Shown here one piece after another: positions 1 to 7,020 of a stretch of DNA of 47,040 bases. The notes beneath the pieces are model-generated. The model made no database searches and was not told where the DNA came from. It saw only the letters and a list, made by a program, of their open reading frames with translations. How positions within the stretch are numbered: position 1 is the stretch's first letter; the number at the start of each line of letters is the position of its first letter. The DNA is from Methanocorpusculum parvum (GTDB lineage: Archaea; Halobacteriota; Methanomicrobia; Methanomicrobiales; Methanocorpusculaceae), in NCBI GenBank assembly GCA_002287215.1, contig LMVO01000007.1, positions 1 through 47,040 of the forward strand, written 5' to 3'. Position numbers and translations under genes: made by a program.

Positions 1-260
1 GTGAACATTTTTTCGCTGAGGAGGAGAGGGCCAATCGGAAAAGATATGTGAGGAGCGTAATACTGAGTGTCTCTGTGCGTCTGTTGGTTTTCATTTTGCA
101 AAATTAAATTGACGGCTTACGGGGACTAGTTTTCTCTTTTGTTGCGTTTACGGGATGTCTGAATGAAGACTATTTTTGCAACTGTCAAAGTCAGATTATA
201 CTATTTTTGGGTTGATGATCCCCGGTATTTTCTTTGTTCCCATGGAGATCGGTGAGTAGA

Positions 261-890
261 TCAGAAAGCTGTTTTTCGCAGCTCTGCGTCGATGTCCATG
301 TCAAGGATCTTATTGTCGGTGAGCCCGAGCTTATAGGGATTGACGGTCATCGTCATGACATCACCTTTGACCACGAAGATGATCGAGGTGGAACCGTAGG
401 CTCCCCGATACCTGCCGCTGCCAAGATACGACCAGGTGATCTCCCGGTCGAACGGGACATTGTCATACCCCGGAGCATTCAGCACTCCGGTGACCCGGGC
501 GGTGTTGTCTGCACGGAAAACGACACGGAAGTCTGCGGAGGCTTTGACGATGAAAAGGTTGATCGTCTTTGAGCCTATCCATGTGCCGACGATCTCTTTC
601 GTTCCCTCAGGCAGCGGGGTCGGTGTTGGCGTTGGTGTAGGTGTATTTGTGACAGTCGGGGTCGGGGTCTTTGTAGGGGTGGGAGTCTTTGTGACAGTCG
701 GGGTAGGGGTTTTTGCAGGGGAGGGGGTCTTCATTACCGTCGGGGTAGGGATTGGGGTCTCATCCGGACCTGAGCCGATATCCTGCAGAAATGCCGGGAG
801 ATACGGAGAGATACGATCATAATTCAATCCAACCGCTGCTCCGCCGGCAACACAGAGCAGACATAACATGATTGTCAGAACCTTACCCAT
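261..890 (-). CDS. secreted/anchored protein with Thr-Pro linker and one beta-rich domain
   Basis: The 209-residue product starts with a hydrophobic segment (about residues 4-21) that would act as a signal or membrane anchor. A Thr/Pro-rich linker follows (about 45-93, repeats of TPTPT and TKTPTPT), then one globular domain (about 98-205) that begins IVGTWIGS and ends near NPYKLGL. The same domain occurs twice in the lipoprotein encoded next door at 953-1729 (shared marks: VGTW/VGNW, TADGT-like turn, TWSY/TWEY, TVNPxKxG), so the two are paralogues. The protein probably sits on the outer face of the cell with the linker spanning the surface layer. No enzymatic motif is visible; the domain has a lipocalin-like or sugar-binding look, but that is a guess. 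The linker makes the plus strand G-rich at 618-760. Confidence 0.75.
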   Translation of the reverse strand: MGKVLTIMLCLLCVAGGAAVGLNYDRISPYLPAFLQDIGSGPDETPIPTPTVMKTPSPAKTPTPTVTKTPTPTKTPTPTVTNTPTPTPTPTPLPEGTKEIVGTWIGSKTINLFIVKASADFRVVFRADNTARVTGVLNAPGYDNVPFDREITWSYLGSGRYRGAYGSTSIIFVVKGDVMTMTVNPYKLGLTDNKILDMDIDAELRKTAF

Positions 891-952
891 AGATACTTTC
901 TATTCTGAGTCAGAGACGAAAAGAGTTTGGGTAAAATAAAAAAAAGATGGGG

Positions 953-1729
953 TTATACTTTTTTTGTCGGTATCGAAAGCGGGTTGTCCATTCCCTCGAC
1001 ACCGAGTTTGGACGGGACAAGTGTCACCACAAGATCCGCACCCACGAGCTGGAGAGGCAGAACCTCAGAGCCGTACTTGGCCTGATACTTGTTTTCATTC
1101 ACATACTCCCAGGTTACATCCTTCGTAAAGGACTTTTTCTGGCCCATCACGTCAAACGTTCCGGCGATCGTTCCGGTACCGTCAGCTTTGTAGACCATAG
1201 TAAGATCATAGGAGACCACGCCGTCTTCAGAACCTTTCCAGTTTCCGACGACTGCGTCAGGCGATGTAGTGGTTGGAACAGGCGTCGCTGCCGACGTCTG
1301 GGTCGCTGTTGGTGCAGCGCCGGTGGAACGCTTCATGTTGATATCGTAATCGATATCGAAGTCAGCAATGCCCATCTTCATCGGGTTCACCGTGATAGTG
1401 AGCGTATCGCCGGTCAGATAGATCGCAAGGGAGTTGTCCCCGCTCTTTCCAACATACTGGTTGCCTGATACATACTCCCATTTCAGGTTTGCATTCAGGT
1501 TTTTGCTCATACCGCCGCCGCTGAAGCTGCCGGTCAGTTTTGCGGTCCCGTCCGCATTGCAGACGAGCGTCATATCATAGGAAACGAGCAGACCGTTTTC
1601 TACGCCGACCCAGGTGCCGACGAGGGCATCCGGAGCCGTTTCTGCTGGCGGTTGGGTCCCGACACACCCGGCGGCACACACGCAGGCGAGAAGAACGACA
1701 AACACCCCTCCAAGAAGTTTAACATTCAT
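953..1729 (-). CDS. lipoprotein with two tandem beta-rich domains
   Basis: The 258-residue product has a lipoprotein signal: basic/hydrophobic start, then AAGC with the lipidation cysteine at residue 22. Two copies of one domain follow, about 34-130 and 158-255, joined by a Thr/Ala/Pro-rich linker (about 137-157). Both copies start PDA[LV]VG.W, contain YD[ML]T.V..ADGT in the middle, and have WEYV and a V.P.K.G motif near the end. The neighbouring gene at 261-890 carries a single copy, so a local duplication made this pair. The product is predicted to be anchored outside the cytoplasmic membrane. Function is unknown and no catalytic residues are evident. Confidence 0.78.
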   Translation of the reverse strand: MNVKLLGGVFVVLLACVCAAGCVGTQPPAETAPDALVGTWVGVENGLLVSYDMTLVCNADGTAKLTGSFSGGGMSKNLNANLKWEYVSGNQYVGKSGDNSLAIYLTGDTLTITVNPMKMGIADFDIDYDINMKRSTGAAPTATQTSAATPVPTTTSPDAVVGNWKGSEDGVVSYDLTMVYKADGTGTIAGTFDVMGQKKSFTKDVTWEYVNENKYQAKYGSEVLPLQLVGADLVVTLVPSKLGVEGMDNPLSIPTKKV

Positions 1730-1803
1730 ACATTCTATTCTTGGAAGAGAAGAGGGTTAATACTTTTCTCTGTGATAATATTTCCGAGCGTTTTTTCGTA
1801 TGT

Positions 1804-2883
1804 TCAGTGTCGGGAGAGACGGATCCCGATGTTGTCGGCCTTCGTGGAAACGGATATCTCCAGACCGAGCGGATCCAGAATCAGCTGCATCTCCGATTCG
1901 GTTTTTTCGGTGACCACACAGATAGAAGGACCTACCGAACTCATGGCGACGAACTCAAGGCCCGCCTGCCTGAGAGCGTTCATATGCTGATATATTATGA
2001 ATGTGTGGTGCTGGACCTCGGCACGTTTCGAGCCGCGGAACTCGATCTCCCACATGATATCCCCCATCTTTTTTAAATCTCCTTTTTCGATGGCCGGGAT
2101 CATGTCCATCATGATCATGTATGCTTTGAGTTCACGGTCCCGGTAGTCAAGGGTCCGTGCACGGTTCATGAGAAGGGAGAACTCCTCAAGACCGGCGTTG
2201 TCATCTTCGGAGTGGATGTTGGGCGTTATGATAAAGACGTTTTTGTCTTCAGCGAAGGCGTGCTGATATACATGGGTCAGCTGATCGCCCATGACGTTCA
2301 TGCCGCCGTAGATCGAGGTGGCGGCACCGACACCGGTCTCGAATCCGAACGCGATCATGCCTGGTTCATTGGTCTCTTCAACATAGTTGTGACCGATGAG
2401 CCGGCGGATCCCGTCATACGTGAGCGGGCGGCCGACTGCTTCGTTCATGGCAGAGATGACTGCTGTCGCAGTCGTACAGGTGGAACCGAGCCCGACATGT
2501 TCTTTGCCGTGATCCTCGGTCCTGATCAGAAATCCTCCAGCGTATCCGGTGACCGCTTTGAATGCGGCAACCAGATGTTCGATCAGAAGGATACGGGGGG
2601 AGTCGATGACGATTTTTTCAGGAGTGCAGGACACCGTCGCATTACTGTAGAGCTGCAGCGCAAATCCTAGTCCGCCGCCGCCAGGCATTCCCGGAGAGAA
2701 ACGGTTCATATCCAATACGGTCAGGTGGACGCGGGCCGGAACTGTGGCTTTGAATGATTCTTTTTGCGGGACAGGGGGTTGTACAACAGGGATTTCTCTG
2801 TAAAGATGTTCACCGGGATGAAAGGAGGTGAAATCATACTCGACAAGATCGAGATCGCCGCCTCTGATTTTCAGAATGGCCAT
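1804..2883 (-). CDS. GHMP-superfamily protein, beta-ribofuranosylaminobenzene 5'-phosphate synthase-like
   Basis: The 359-residue protein has the archaeal GHMP/beta-RFAP synthase pattern: PARVHLTVLDMN (about 49-60, cf. the family's P-S-R-x-H-L start), a Gly-rich GGGGLGFAL stretch (68-76), and the nucleotide-loop-like HVGLGSTCTTATA (129-141), followed by a C-terminal GHMP fold. Beta-RFAP synthase joins PRPP and 4-hydroxybenzoate or 4-aminobenzoate, releasing CO2, in the first committed step to tetrahydromethanopterin. An mptE gene of the same pathway lies at 35480-36109. Residues 1-44 form an N-terminal extension ahead of the usual start of the family. I cannot exclude a different GHMP kinase activity. 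Upstream lies one copy of the 21-bp repeat (2976-2996). Confidence 0.68.
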   Translation of the reverse strand: MAILKIRGGDLDLVEYDFTSFHPGEHLYREIPVVQPPVPQKESFKATVPARVHLTVLDMNRFSPGMPGGGGLGFALQLYSNATVSCTPEKIVIDSPRILLIEHLVAAFKAVTGYAGGFLIRTEDHGKEHVGLGSTCTTATAVISAMNEAVGRPLTYDGIRRLIGHNYVEETNEPGMIAFGFETGVGAATSIYGGMNVMGDQLTHVYQHAFAEDKNVFIITPNIHSEDDNAGLEEFSLLMNRARTLDYRDRELKAYMIMMDMIPAIEKGDLKKMGDIMWEIEFRGSKRAEVQHHTFIIYQHMNALRQAGLEFVAMSSVGPSICVVTEKTESEMQLILDPLGLEISVSTKADNIGIRLSRH

Positions 2884-2975
2884 AGGTGTTCGTCGTTAGA
2901 TGAAGCGGGAGATATTATAATGGTTTTCATATACGGAACGCAGCTGATAACGGGTGAATGAGCAGACACATGCAA

Positions 2976-2996
2976 TATAGCATCATATGGTTTATT
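2976..2996 (-). repeat. left copy of 21-bp perfect inverted repeat
   Basis: These 21 bases are the exact reverse complement of 4826-4846. Read on the minus strand the repeat contains AAACCATATGATGCTATA. Identity stops sharply at both edges of the 21 bp. The copy lies about 93 bases upstream of the GHMP gene start and outside the xerA segment. It could be a terminal inverted repeat of a small element or a regulatory site shared by the two genes that read outward from the segment. Confidence 0.85.
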
Positions 2997-3102
2997 GAAA
3001 ATGAGGTGGATGCAAAATAAATGTGGAAAGGTTCGAAATAACTGCAAAATAGCAGCAGAAGATCAATTTATTTATACACCCCCCAGGAAAGAACGACCAG
3101 GG

Positions 3103-3516
3103 ATGCGGAAAATACCAGGACATACCTATTTTGAGAGAGAAGTTTCTGCAACGGTTTTTGTGATTTATACGCCGCATCAGGAAGAGGTTGACCAACTACT
3201 TCCAGAATCAGACCCATGCAAACACTATGCTGCCGCTCTTTTCAAAACATATTTTGATAAAGACGGGAACGTCAGGATGGATACAGATATGTGCCAAAGC
3301 CCAAACACCGCACCCAAACATCAGAAAAAACGCAAGGAAAAGATACAGGATGCGGAGATCTTACTCAAGCAGATGAACGACACCAAAAATACCTATCCGA
3401 AAAATCAAATCAGCAGACGGAGACACAAAAAATCTGAGGGCAGAAGACAGGCTCCAAAAAATTTTCAGGATGCAGAAAAATATCGCCTTCATATCTTCGC
3501 TGTAATGCCTTTTTGA
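3103..3516 (+). CDS. hypothetical small basic protein (uncertain)
   Basis: This possible 137-residue ORF lies inside the segment framed by the inverted repeats. A TATA-like stretch (TTTATTTATA, 3067-3076) lies about 27 bases ahead of the chosen ATG, as expected for a leaderless or short-leader archaeal transcript. The first half (EREVSATVFVIYTPHQ... and FKTYFDKDGNVRMDTD) looks protein-like; the second half is very Lys/Arg/Gln-rich. I recognise no family. The region is purine-rich on the plus strand and could be non-coding. An in-frame upstream ATG at 2995 is less likely, because it precedes the TATA-like element. Confidence 0.3.
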   Translation: MRKIPGHTYFEREVSATVFVIYTPHQEEVDQLLPESDPCKHYAAALFKTYFDKDGNVRMDTDMCQSPNTAPKHQKKRKEKIQDAEILLKQMNDTKNTYPKNQISRRRHKKSEGRRQAPKNFQDAEKYRLHIFAVMPF

Positions 3517-3692
3517 AACATCGGCAGTATGATTGATCGTCCAGACGATCACGACCCGGCAAAAGCCCGTTATTTTCTTCTGAACGAAGAAGAGCCTGGA
3601 AGGACCTCAGAATGGCTCGTGGACGGCACATATTTTTCACAACAATTTAAAAACCTCAAATTAGGCTTTATTTTAAAATCAAACCCACATAA

Positions 3693-3707
3693 TGGCGAAT
3701 TTCGCCA
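3693..3707. repeat. 15-bp palindrome upstream of dif-like site
   Basis: TGGCGAA, one T, then TTCGCCA form perfect 7-bp inverted arms 18 bases before the dif-like site and about 85 bases before the xerA start. The position suggests an operator or accessory binding site for xerA control, but there is no direct evidence. Confidence 0.5.
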
Positions 3708-3725
3708 GCAAAAATACCTCAATTT

Positions 3726-3753
3726 ATTGCGCATAATAGGTATTATGCGCAAT
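3726..3753 (+). other. dif: dif-like XerA recombination site
   Basis: The 28-bp site has two fully complementary 11-bp arms, ATTGCGCATAA and TTATGCGCAAT, around a 6-bp centre TAGGTA. This is exactly the 11-6-11 architecture of dif sites. By my alignment it matches 20 of 28 positions of the Escherichia coli dif sequence as I remember it, including a run of ten (TGCGCATAAT) in the left arm. It lies 39 bases upstream of the xerA start. Sites beside their own recombinase are known for some single-recombinase Xer systems. The call as dif is inference; the palindrome itself is seen directly. Confidence 0.75.
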
Positions 3754-3792
3754 CATTATCTGCACAGAGAGCCAAGAGATACACATACCAGC

Positions 3793-4707
3793 ATGGCACC
3801 CCCAAAACGAACCTTCAGCATCTGGATACCGAGATATCTCAGCAGCCTTCAGACAAAGAACTATGCGGAGAATACGATCCAGGCATACGGCCGGACACTC
3901 AGGCTGTTTGCACGTTACGCGACATATCTGAAGGAAAATGAAGGAGTGCCGCCTGCATCCTGCAAAGAACTGGACGATATGAGCATGGGGGCAGAGATAG
4001 AAACGAATTCATACGAGATCGGGGATTTTTTAACCCTGATCCGAAACGAACGGCAACTCAGCCCGGCAAGTCTCCGCCAGTACGACTCGGCGCTCAGTTC
4101 ATTTTACCAGTACCTTATCAGTCAGGACATTACCGAATCAAACCCGATGACGAAAGTAGACCGGCCAAAGCTCAAGGATCGGGAACTCAAATACCTCCGA
4201 CACCCGGAAGTGATGGTATTTATCAGTTCACTGACAAATCCCCGGGACGCTCTGCTCATTCGGACTATCTATGCTACAGGGATGCGTATCTCCGAGATCT
4301 GCGGGATCTGCGCCGAAAATATAGATTTTGAGGAAGAGACAATCCGCGTCAGAGGAAAAGGAGGAAAGATCAGGATCGTGTTCTGCGATGCAGACACCCT
4401 GCGTCAGATCCGGGAGCATCTGAACGGAAAAAAGACCGGTCCCGTCTTCGAAGGGAGAAACGGACGCAGTATTTCCCCCAGAACGGTACAGCACATCTTC
4501 AGCCTCTATGCGCCGAAAGGGATCACGCCGCATAAGATCCGACACAGTTATGCAAGTGAACTCTACAAACGCTCGCATAATCTGCGGGTTGTTCAGGAAA
4601 ATCTCGGACACAACTCCATCCAGACGACCGAGATATACATCCACACCGACCTCGATGAACGCAGAAACGCATACCGCAGCTACTTCCCGCTCGCAAACGG
4701 GGAATAA
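3793..4707 (+). CDS. xerA: tyrosine recombinase XerA (chromosome dimer resolution)
   Basis: The 304-residue protein has the two-domain layout of XerA/C/D. The N-terminal SAM-like core-binding domain covers about residues 7-115 (FSIWIPRYL, YAENTIQAYGRTL). The catalytic domain covers about 135-295 with Arg165 in TGMRISEI, Lys189 in RGKGG, His247 and Arg250 in HKIRHSYAS, His273 in LGHNSIQTT and the nucleophile Tyr282 in EIYIH. All catalytic residues are present. XerA resolves chromosome dimers at dif, and a dif-like site lies just upstream. The ATG at 3793 gives the family's normal length. An in-frame ATG at 3745 lies inside the right dif arm, and the longer ORF from 3529 reads through non-coding sequence. 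A T-run at 4715-4721 may end transcription. Confidence 0.92.
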   Translation: MAPPKRTFSIWIPRYLSSLQTKNYAENTIQAYGRTLRLFARYATYLKENEGVPPASCKELDDMSMGAEIETNSYEIGDFLTLIRNERQLSPASLRQYDSALSSFYQYLISQDITESNPMTKVDRPKLKDRELKYLRHPEVMVFISSLTNPRDALLIRTIYATGMRISEICGICAENIDFEEETIRVRGKGGKIRIVFCDADTLRQIREHLNGKKTGPVFEGRNGRSISPRTVQHIFSLYAPKGITPHKIRHSYASELYKRSHNLRVVQENLGHNSIQTTEIYIHTDLDERRNAYRSYFPLANGE

Positions 4708-4714
4708 ACACCGC

Positions 4715-4721
4715 TTTTTTT
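4715..4721 (+). terminator. T-tract after xerA
   Basis: A run of seven T starts 7 bases after the xerA stop codon. T-tracts alone can end archaeal transcription. No hairpin is seen. Confidence 0.4.
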
Positions 4722-4825
4722 AACAGGACATACGCAGTCATTTAATCACGTGAGCCCGCTTCCACCCCGGATCGAACACACACAAACCCAGTATTTCCAC
4801 TTGAACACACCCCATACACACTAGT

Positions 4826-4846
4826 AATAAACCATATGATGCTATA
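4826..4846 (+). repeat. right copy of 21-bp perfect inverted repeat
   Basis: Exact reverse complement of 2976-2996. It reads toward the gene at 4920, about 74 bases before its start, in the same relation the left copy has to the GHMP gene. The two copies frame 1,871 bp containing xerA and the dif-like site. No target-site duplication is seen just outside them. Confidence 0.85.
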
Positions 4847-4919
4847 CTTAAACCAGGGCATTATTTTGTGCCGGCAAACCCTAAAATACACATAACGCCC
4901 CTATATTCTGATTACAGCG

Positions 4920-5540
4920 ATGGAGAAAGAAAAACCCCTTATAGAAGACACTGCCGCGATGCAAAACGGCCTCTTTGAAGAACCTGACCGCAGTGAAGAG
5001 ATCAGCAAATATCAGAAATTCAAAAAAGTCGACGGGGCAACCTACAGAAAAGTCAACATCTTCTTACGAAAACGGACCTATATAACCGCACGTGAATGGG
5101 CGATCGCACGCCTGTGTTCCGACTTCAAAACACCCTACGGCGCCGAGATGACATTCATCGGCGAGAACCTCCCAAAACTCTGCCCCTTCATGGAAGAGCC
5201 CTACAGCCCGCAGGCGGTCAATCAGGCGCGAACCGCATTCAAACGCAAGGTCAGAAAATCCGGGGCGACCTTTTTCTACGGAGCCATGTGCGGATTTTTC
5301 ACGCTGGATGAACTGGATGACATACTTTTTGAATCAAGCGAGGTCGCCAGATTCCTGCTTGAAATCGAAGGGACCTCATTAGAGATCGACGACGAGATCG
5401 ACATCGAAGACAAGATCAGCGAGATCATGCGAAAACTCGGTGAATCTGCAAATGTCATGCTCAACAGCAGACGAAACGGTGCTGAAAACGAAGAGGAAGA
5501 AGGAGATGAGGAAGAGGATGAGGAAGATGAAACACAGTGA
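4920..5540 (+). CDS. conserved archaeal protein of unknown function, acidic tail
   Basis: The 206-residue protein has a well-ordered middle (about residues 30-165: YQKFKKVDGATYRKVN, TAREWAIARLCSDF, IGENLPKLCPFM, YSPQAVNQAR, KSGATFFYGAMCGFF) and a low-complexity tail rich in Glu and Asp (about 185-206). The core resembles a protein family I recall as widespread and uncharacterised in Euryarchaeota (DUF5806-like); that assignment is from memory. No membrane segment or catalytic motif is visible, and the basic and aromatic core suggests nucleic acid or protein binding. It precedes glmM by 77 bases on the same strand and may share its transcript. Confidence 0.8.
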   Translation: MEKEKPLIEDTAAMQNGLFEEPDRSEEISKYQKFKKVDGATYRKVNIFLRKRTYITAREWAIARLCSDFKTPYGAEMTFIGENLPKLCPFMEEPYSPQAVNQARTAFKRKVRKSGATFFYGAMCGFFTLDELDDILFESSEVARFLLEIEGTSLEIDDEIDIEDKISEIMRKLGESANVMLNSRRNGAENEEEEGDEEEDEEDETQ

Positions 5541-5617
5541 TCCTCACAACGATCAGATTTTTTCTCAATCCTTATTATCAGCGACCGCCAATATTCTTAG
5601 ATAGACGGTTTGTACAT

Positions 5618-6994
5618 ATGGCACTTGAAAAACGTGAAAAGAAATATTTCGGCACAAACGGTGTTCGCGGCGTGACCGGCGTCGATATGACCCCGGTTTT
5701 TGCCCTGAAGGTCGCCGAAGCATTTGGGACCATGCTTGGCGAAGGCAAAAAAATCGGTATCGGCCGCGACACCAGGACCTCAGGACCCGCGCTTGCATCC
5801 GCGGTCCGTGCAGGACTTATGGCATGCGGGTGCAGCGTCGTCGACTTCGATATCATTCCAACACCCGGTCTGCAGTACCTTGTTCTGCACCACGATCTCG
5901 ACGGCGGGGTCATGATCACCGCATCACACAACCCCCCCGAGTATAACGGCATCAAGATCATCGAAGCTGACGGGACCGAGATGGGCGACGAGCGGACCCT
6001 CCAACTCGAAGAACTGATGATCCAAAACACCCCGGCCGTTTCACAGTGGAACAGAGTTGGCGGATCCACGGAAGAGCCGCAGGCGCGTAAACTATATGTC
6101 GATGCAATCGTTGCACAGTTCCCAAAAGACTGCGGGAAAGGCGTGACTGTTGTAGTAGACCCGGGAAACGGGCCTGCGGCAGCAACCACGCCTGAGATCC
6201 TGCGAAGACTCGGATGCTGCGTCCACACAATCAATGCCGAGTTCAACGGCCTCTTTCCCGGCAGACTGCCGGAACCAAGTCCGGAAGGACTCGCAAATCT
6301 CTCGGCCATGGTCCGTGCAACCGGGGCGGCATTCGGCGTCGCCCATGACGGAGATGCCGATCGTGCGATCTTCGTGGACGAAAACGGCACATTCATGGAT
6401 GGAAACATCACATTTGCGCTGCTCGCCTCCTACTTCTGCGAGAAGAACCCAGGAAGCGTGATCGTAACACCGGTCAGCACATCCGGTATCGTGGAAGCGG
6501 TCGGCGCAGCATACAACTGCACGACGACATACACAGTAGTCGGCAGCATCTATGTGGCGCGAACCATGCGCGAGATGATTGCGCGGGGTGAAAAGGTGAT
6601 CATCGGCGGCGAAGGGAATGGCGGGATCATTTATCCAAAGCACCAGTTCTGCAGAGACGGCGGGATGAGCGCCGCGACCATGCTCGGATTTGTCGCAGGA
6701 AAGACCCGGCCTCTTTCAAAACTCATCGAAGAGCTCCCGGCATTCACGATGTATCAGGAGAAACGAAAAACCACCCAGGCAAAAGAGATCGTCGCTCACA
6801 TGAGGACATGCTTTGCTGACTGCCCTATCGATGACCGTGACGGGATCAGGATCATCAAAGGCGGCGCATGGGCGCTTATCCGGCCGTCGGGAACCGAGCC
6901 GCTTGTGAGAGTCTTCACCGAATCACTGGATCCTGCTGAAGCAAAATGCCTGCTGGATCATATACTGACAGAGATAAAACCTTATCTCGCATAA
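5618..6994 (+). CDS. glmM: phosphoglucosamine mutase / phosphomannomutase
   Basis: The 458-residue protein belongs to the alpha-D-phosphohexomutase family and interconverts glucosamine-6-P and glucosamine-1-P, or other hexose phosphates, for UDP-GlcNAc and surface glycans. All four signature loops are present: the phosphoserine loop TASHNPPEYN (catalytic Ser103), the metal loop DGDADR (244-249), the sugar-specificity loop GGEGNGG (330-336) and the phosphate-binding RPSGTEP near the C-terminus. The start FGTNGVRG is typical of archaeal GlmM. The ATG at 5618 fits family length; the ORF could extend to 5537, but that adds an atypical segment. Exact substrate preference cannot be read from sequence. 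Confidence 0.93.
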   Translation: MALEKREKKYFGTNGVRGVTGVDMTPVFALKVAEAFGTMLGEGKKIGIGRDTRTSGPALASAVRAGLMACGCSVVDFDIIPTPGLQYLVLHHDLDGGVMITASHNPPEYNGIKIIEADGTEMGDERTLQLEELMIQNTPAVSQWNRVGGSTEEPQARKLYVDAIVAQFPKDCGKGVTVVVDPGNGPAAATTPEILRRLGCCVHTINAEFNGLFPGRLPEPSPEGLANLSAMVRATGAAFGVAHDGDADRAIFVDENGTFMDGNITFALLASYFCEKNPGSVIVTPVSTSGIVEAVGAAYNCTTTYTVVGSIYVARTMREMIARGEKVIIGGEGNGGIIYPKHQFCRDGGMSAATMLGFVAGKTRPLSKLIEELPAFTMYQEKRKTTQAKEIVAHMRTCFADCPIDDRDGIRIIKGGAWALIRPSGTEPLVRVFTESLDPAEAKCLLDHILTEIKPYLA

Positions 6995-6996
6995 CC

Positions 6997-7002
6997 TTTT
7001 TT
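6997..7002 (+). terminator. T-tract after glmM
   Basis: Six T residues just after the glmM stop, in the 26-base gap between glmM and the convergent gene ending at 7021. Probable transcription stop for glmM. Confidence 0.35.
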
Positions 7003-7020
7003 CAGGCCGTCAAAAAAATA

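Noticed and set aside
436..822. 128-codon plus-strand ORF over the Thr-Pro linker
   Set aside because: Gly/Val repeats are the antisense reading of the Thr-Pro codons of the minus-strand gene.
3529..3792. N-terminal extension of xerA
   Set aside because: It would place coding sequence over both palindromes and the dif-like site and add 88 residues not fitting the family.
4760..4810. Imperfect direct repeats TTCCAC...GAACACAC, considered as replication-origin (ORB-like) sites
   Set aside because: Only two weak copies, no orc1/cdc6 gene in the window, and the nearby dif-like site would rather suggest the terminus side.
5578..6411. 277-codon minus-strand ORF over glmM
   Set aside because: Antisense shadow; no family features, and glmM is complete.
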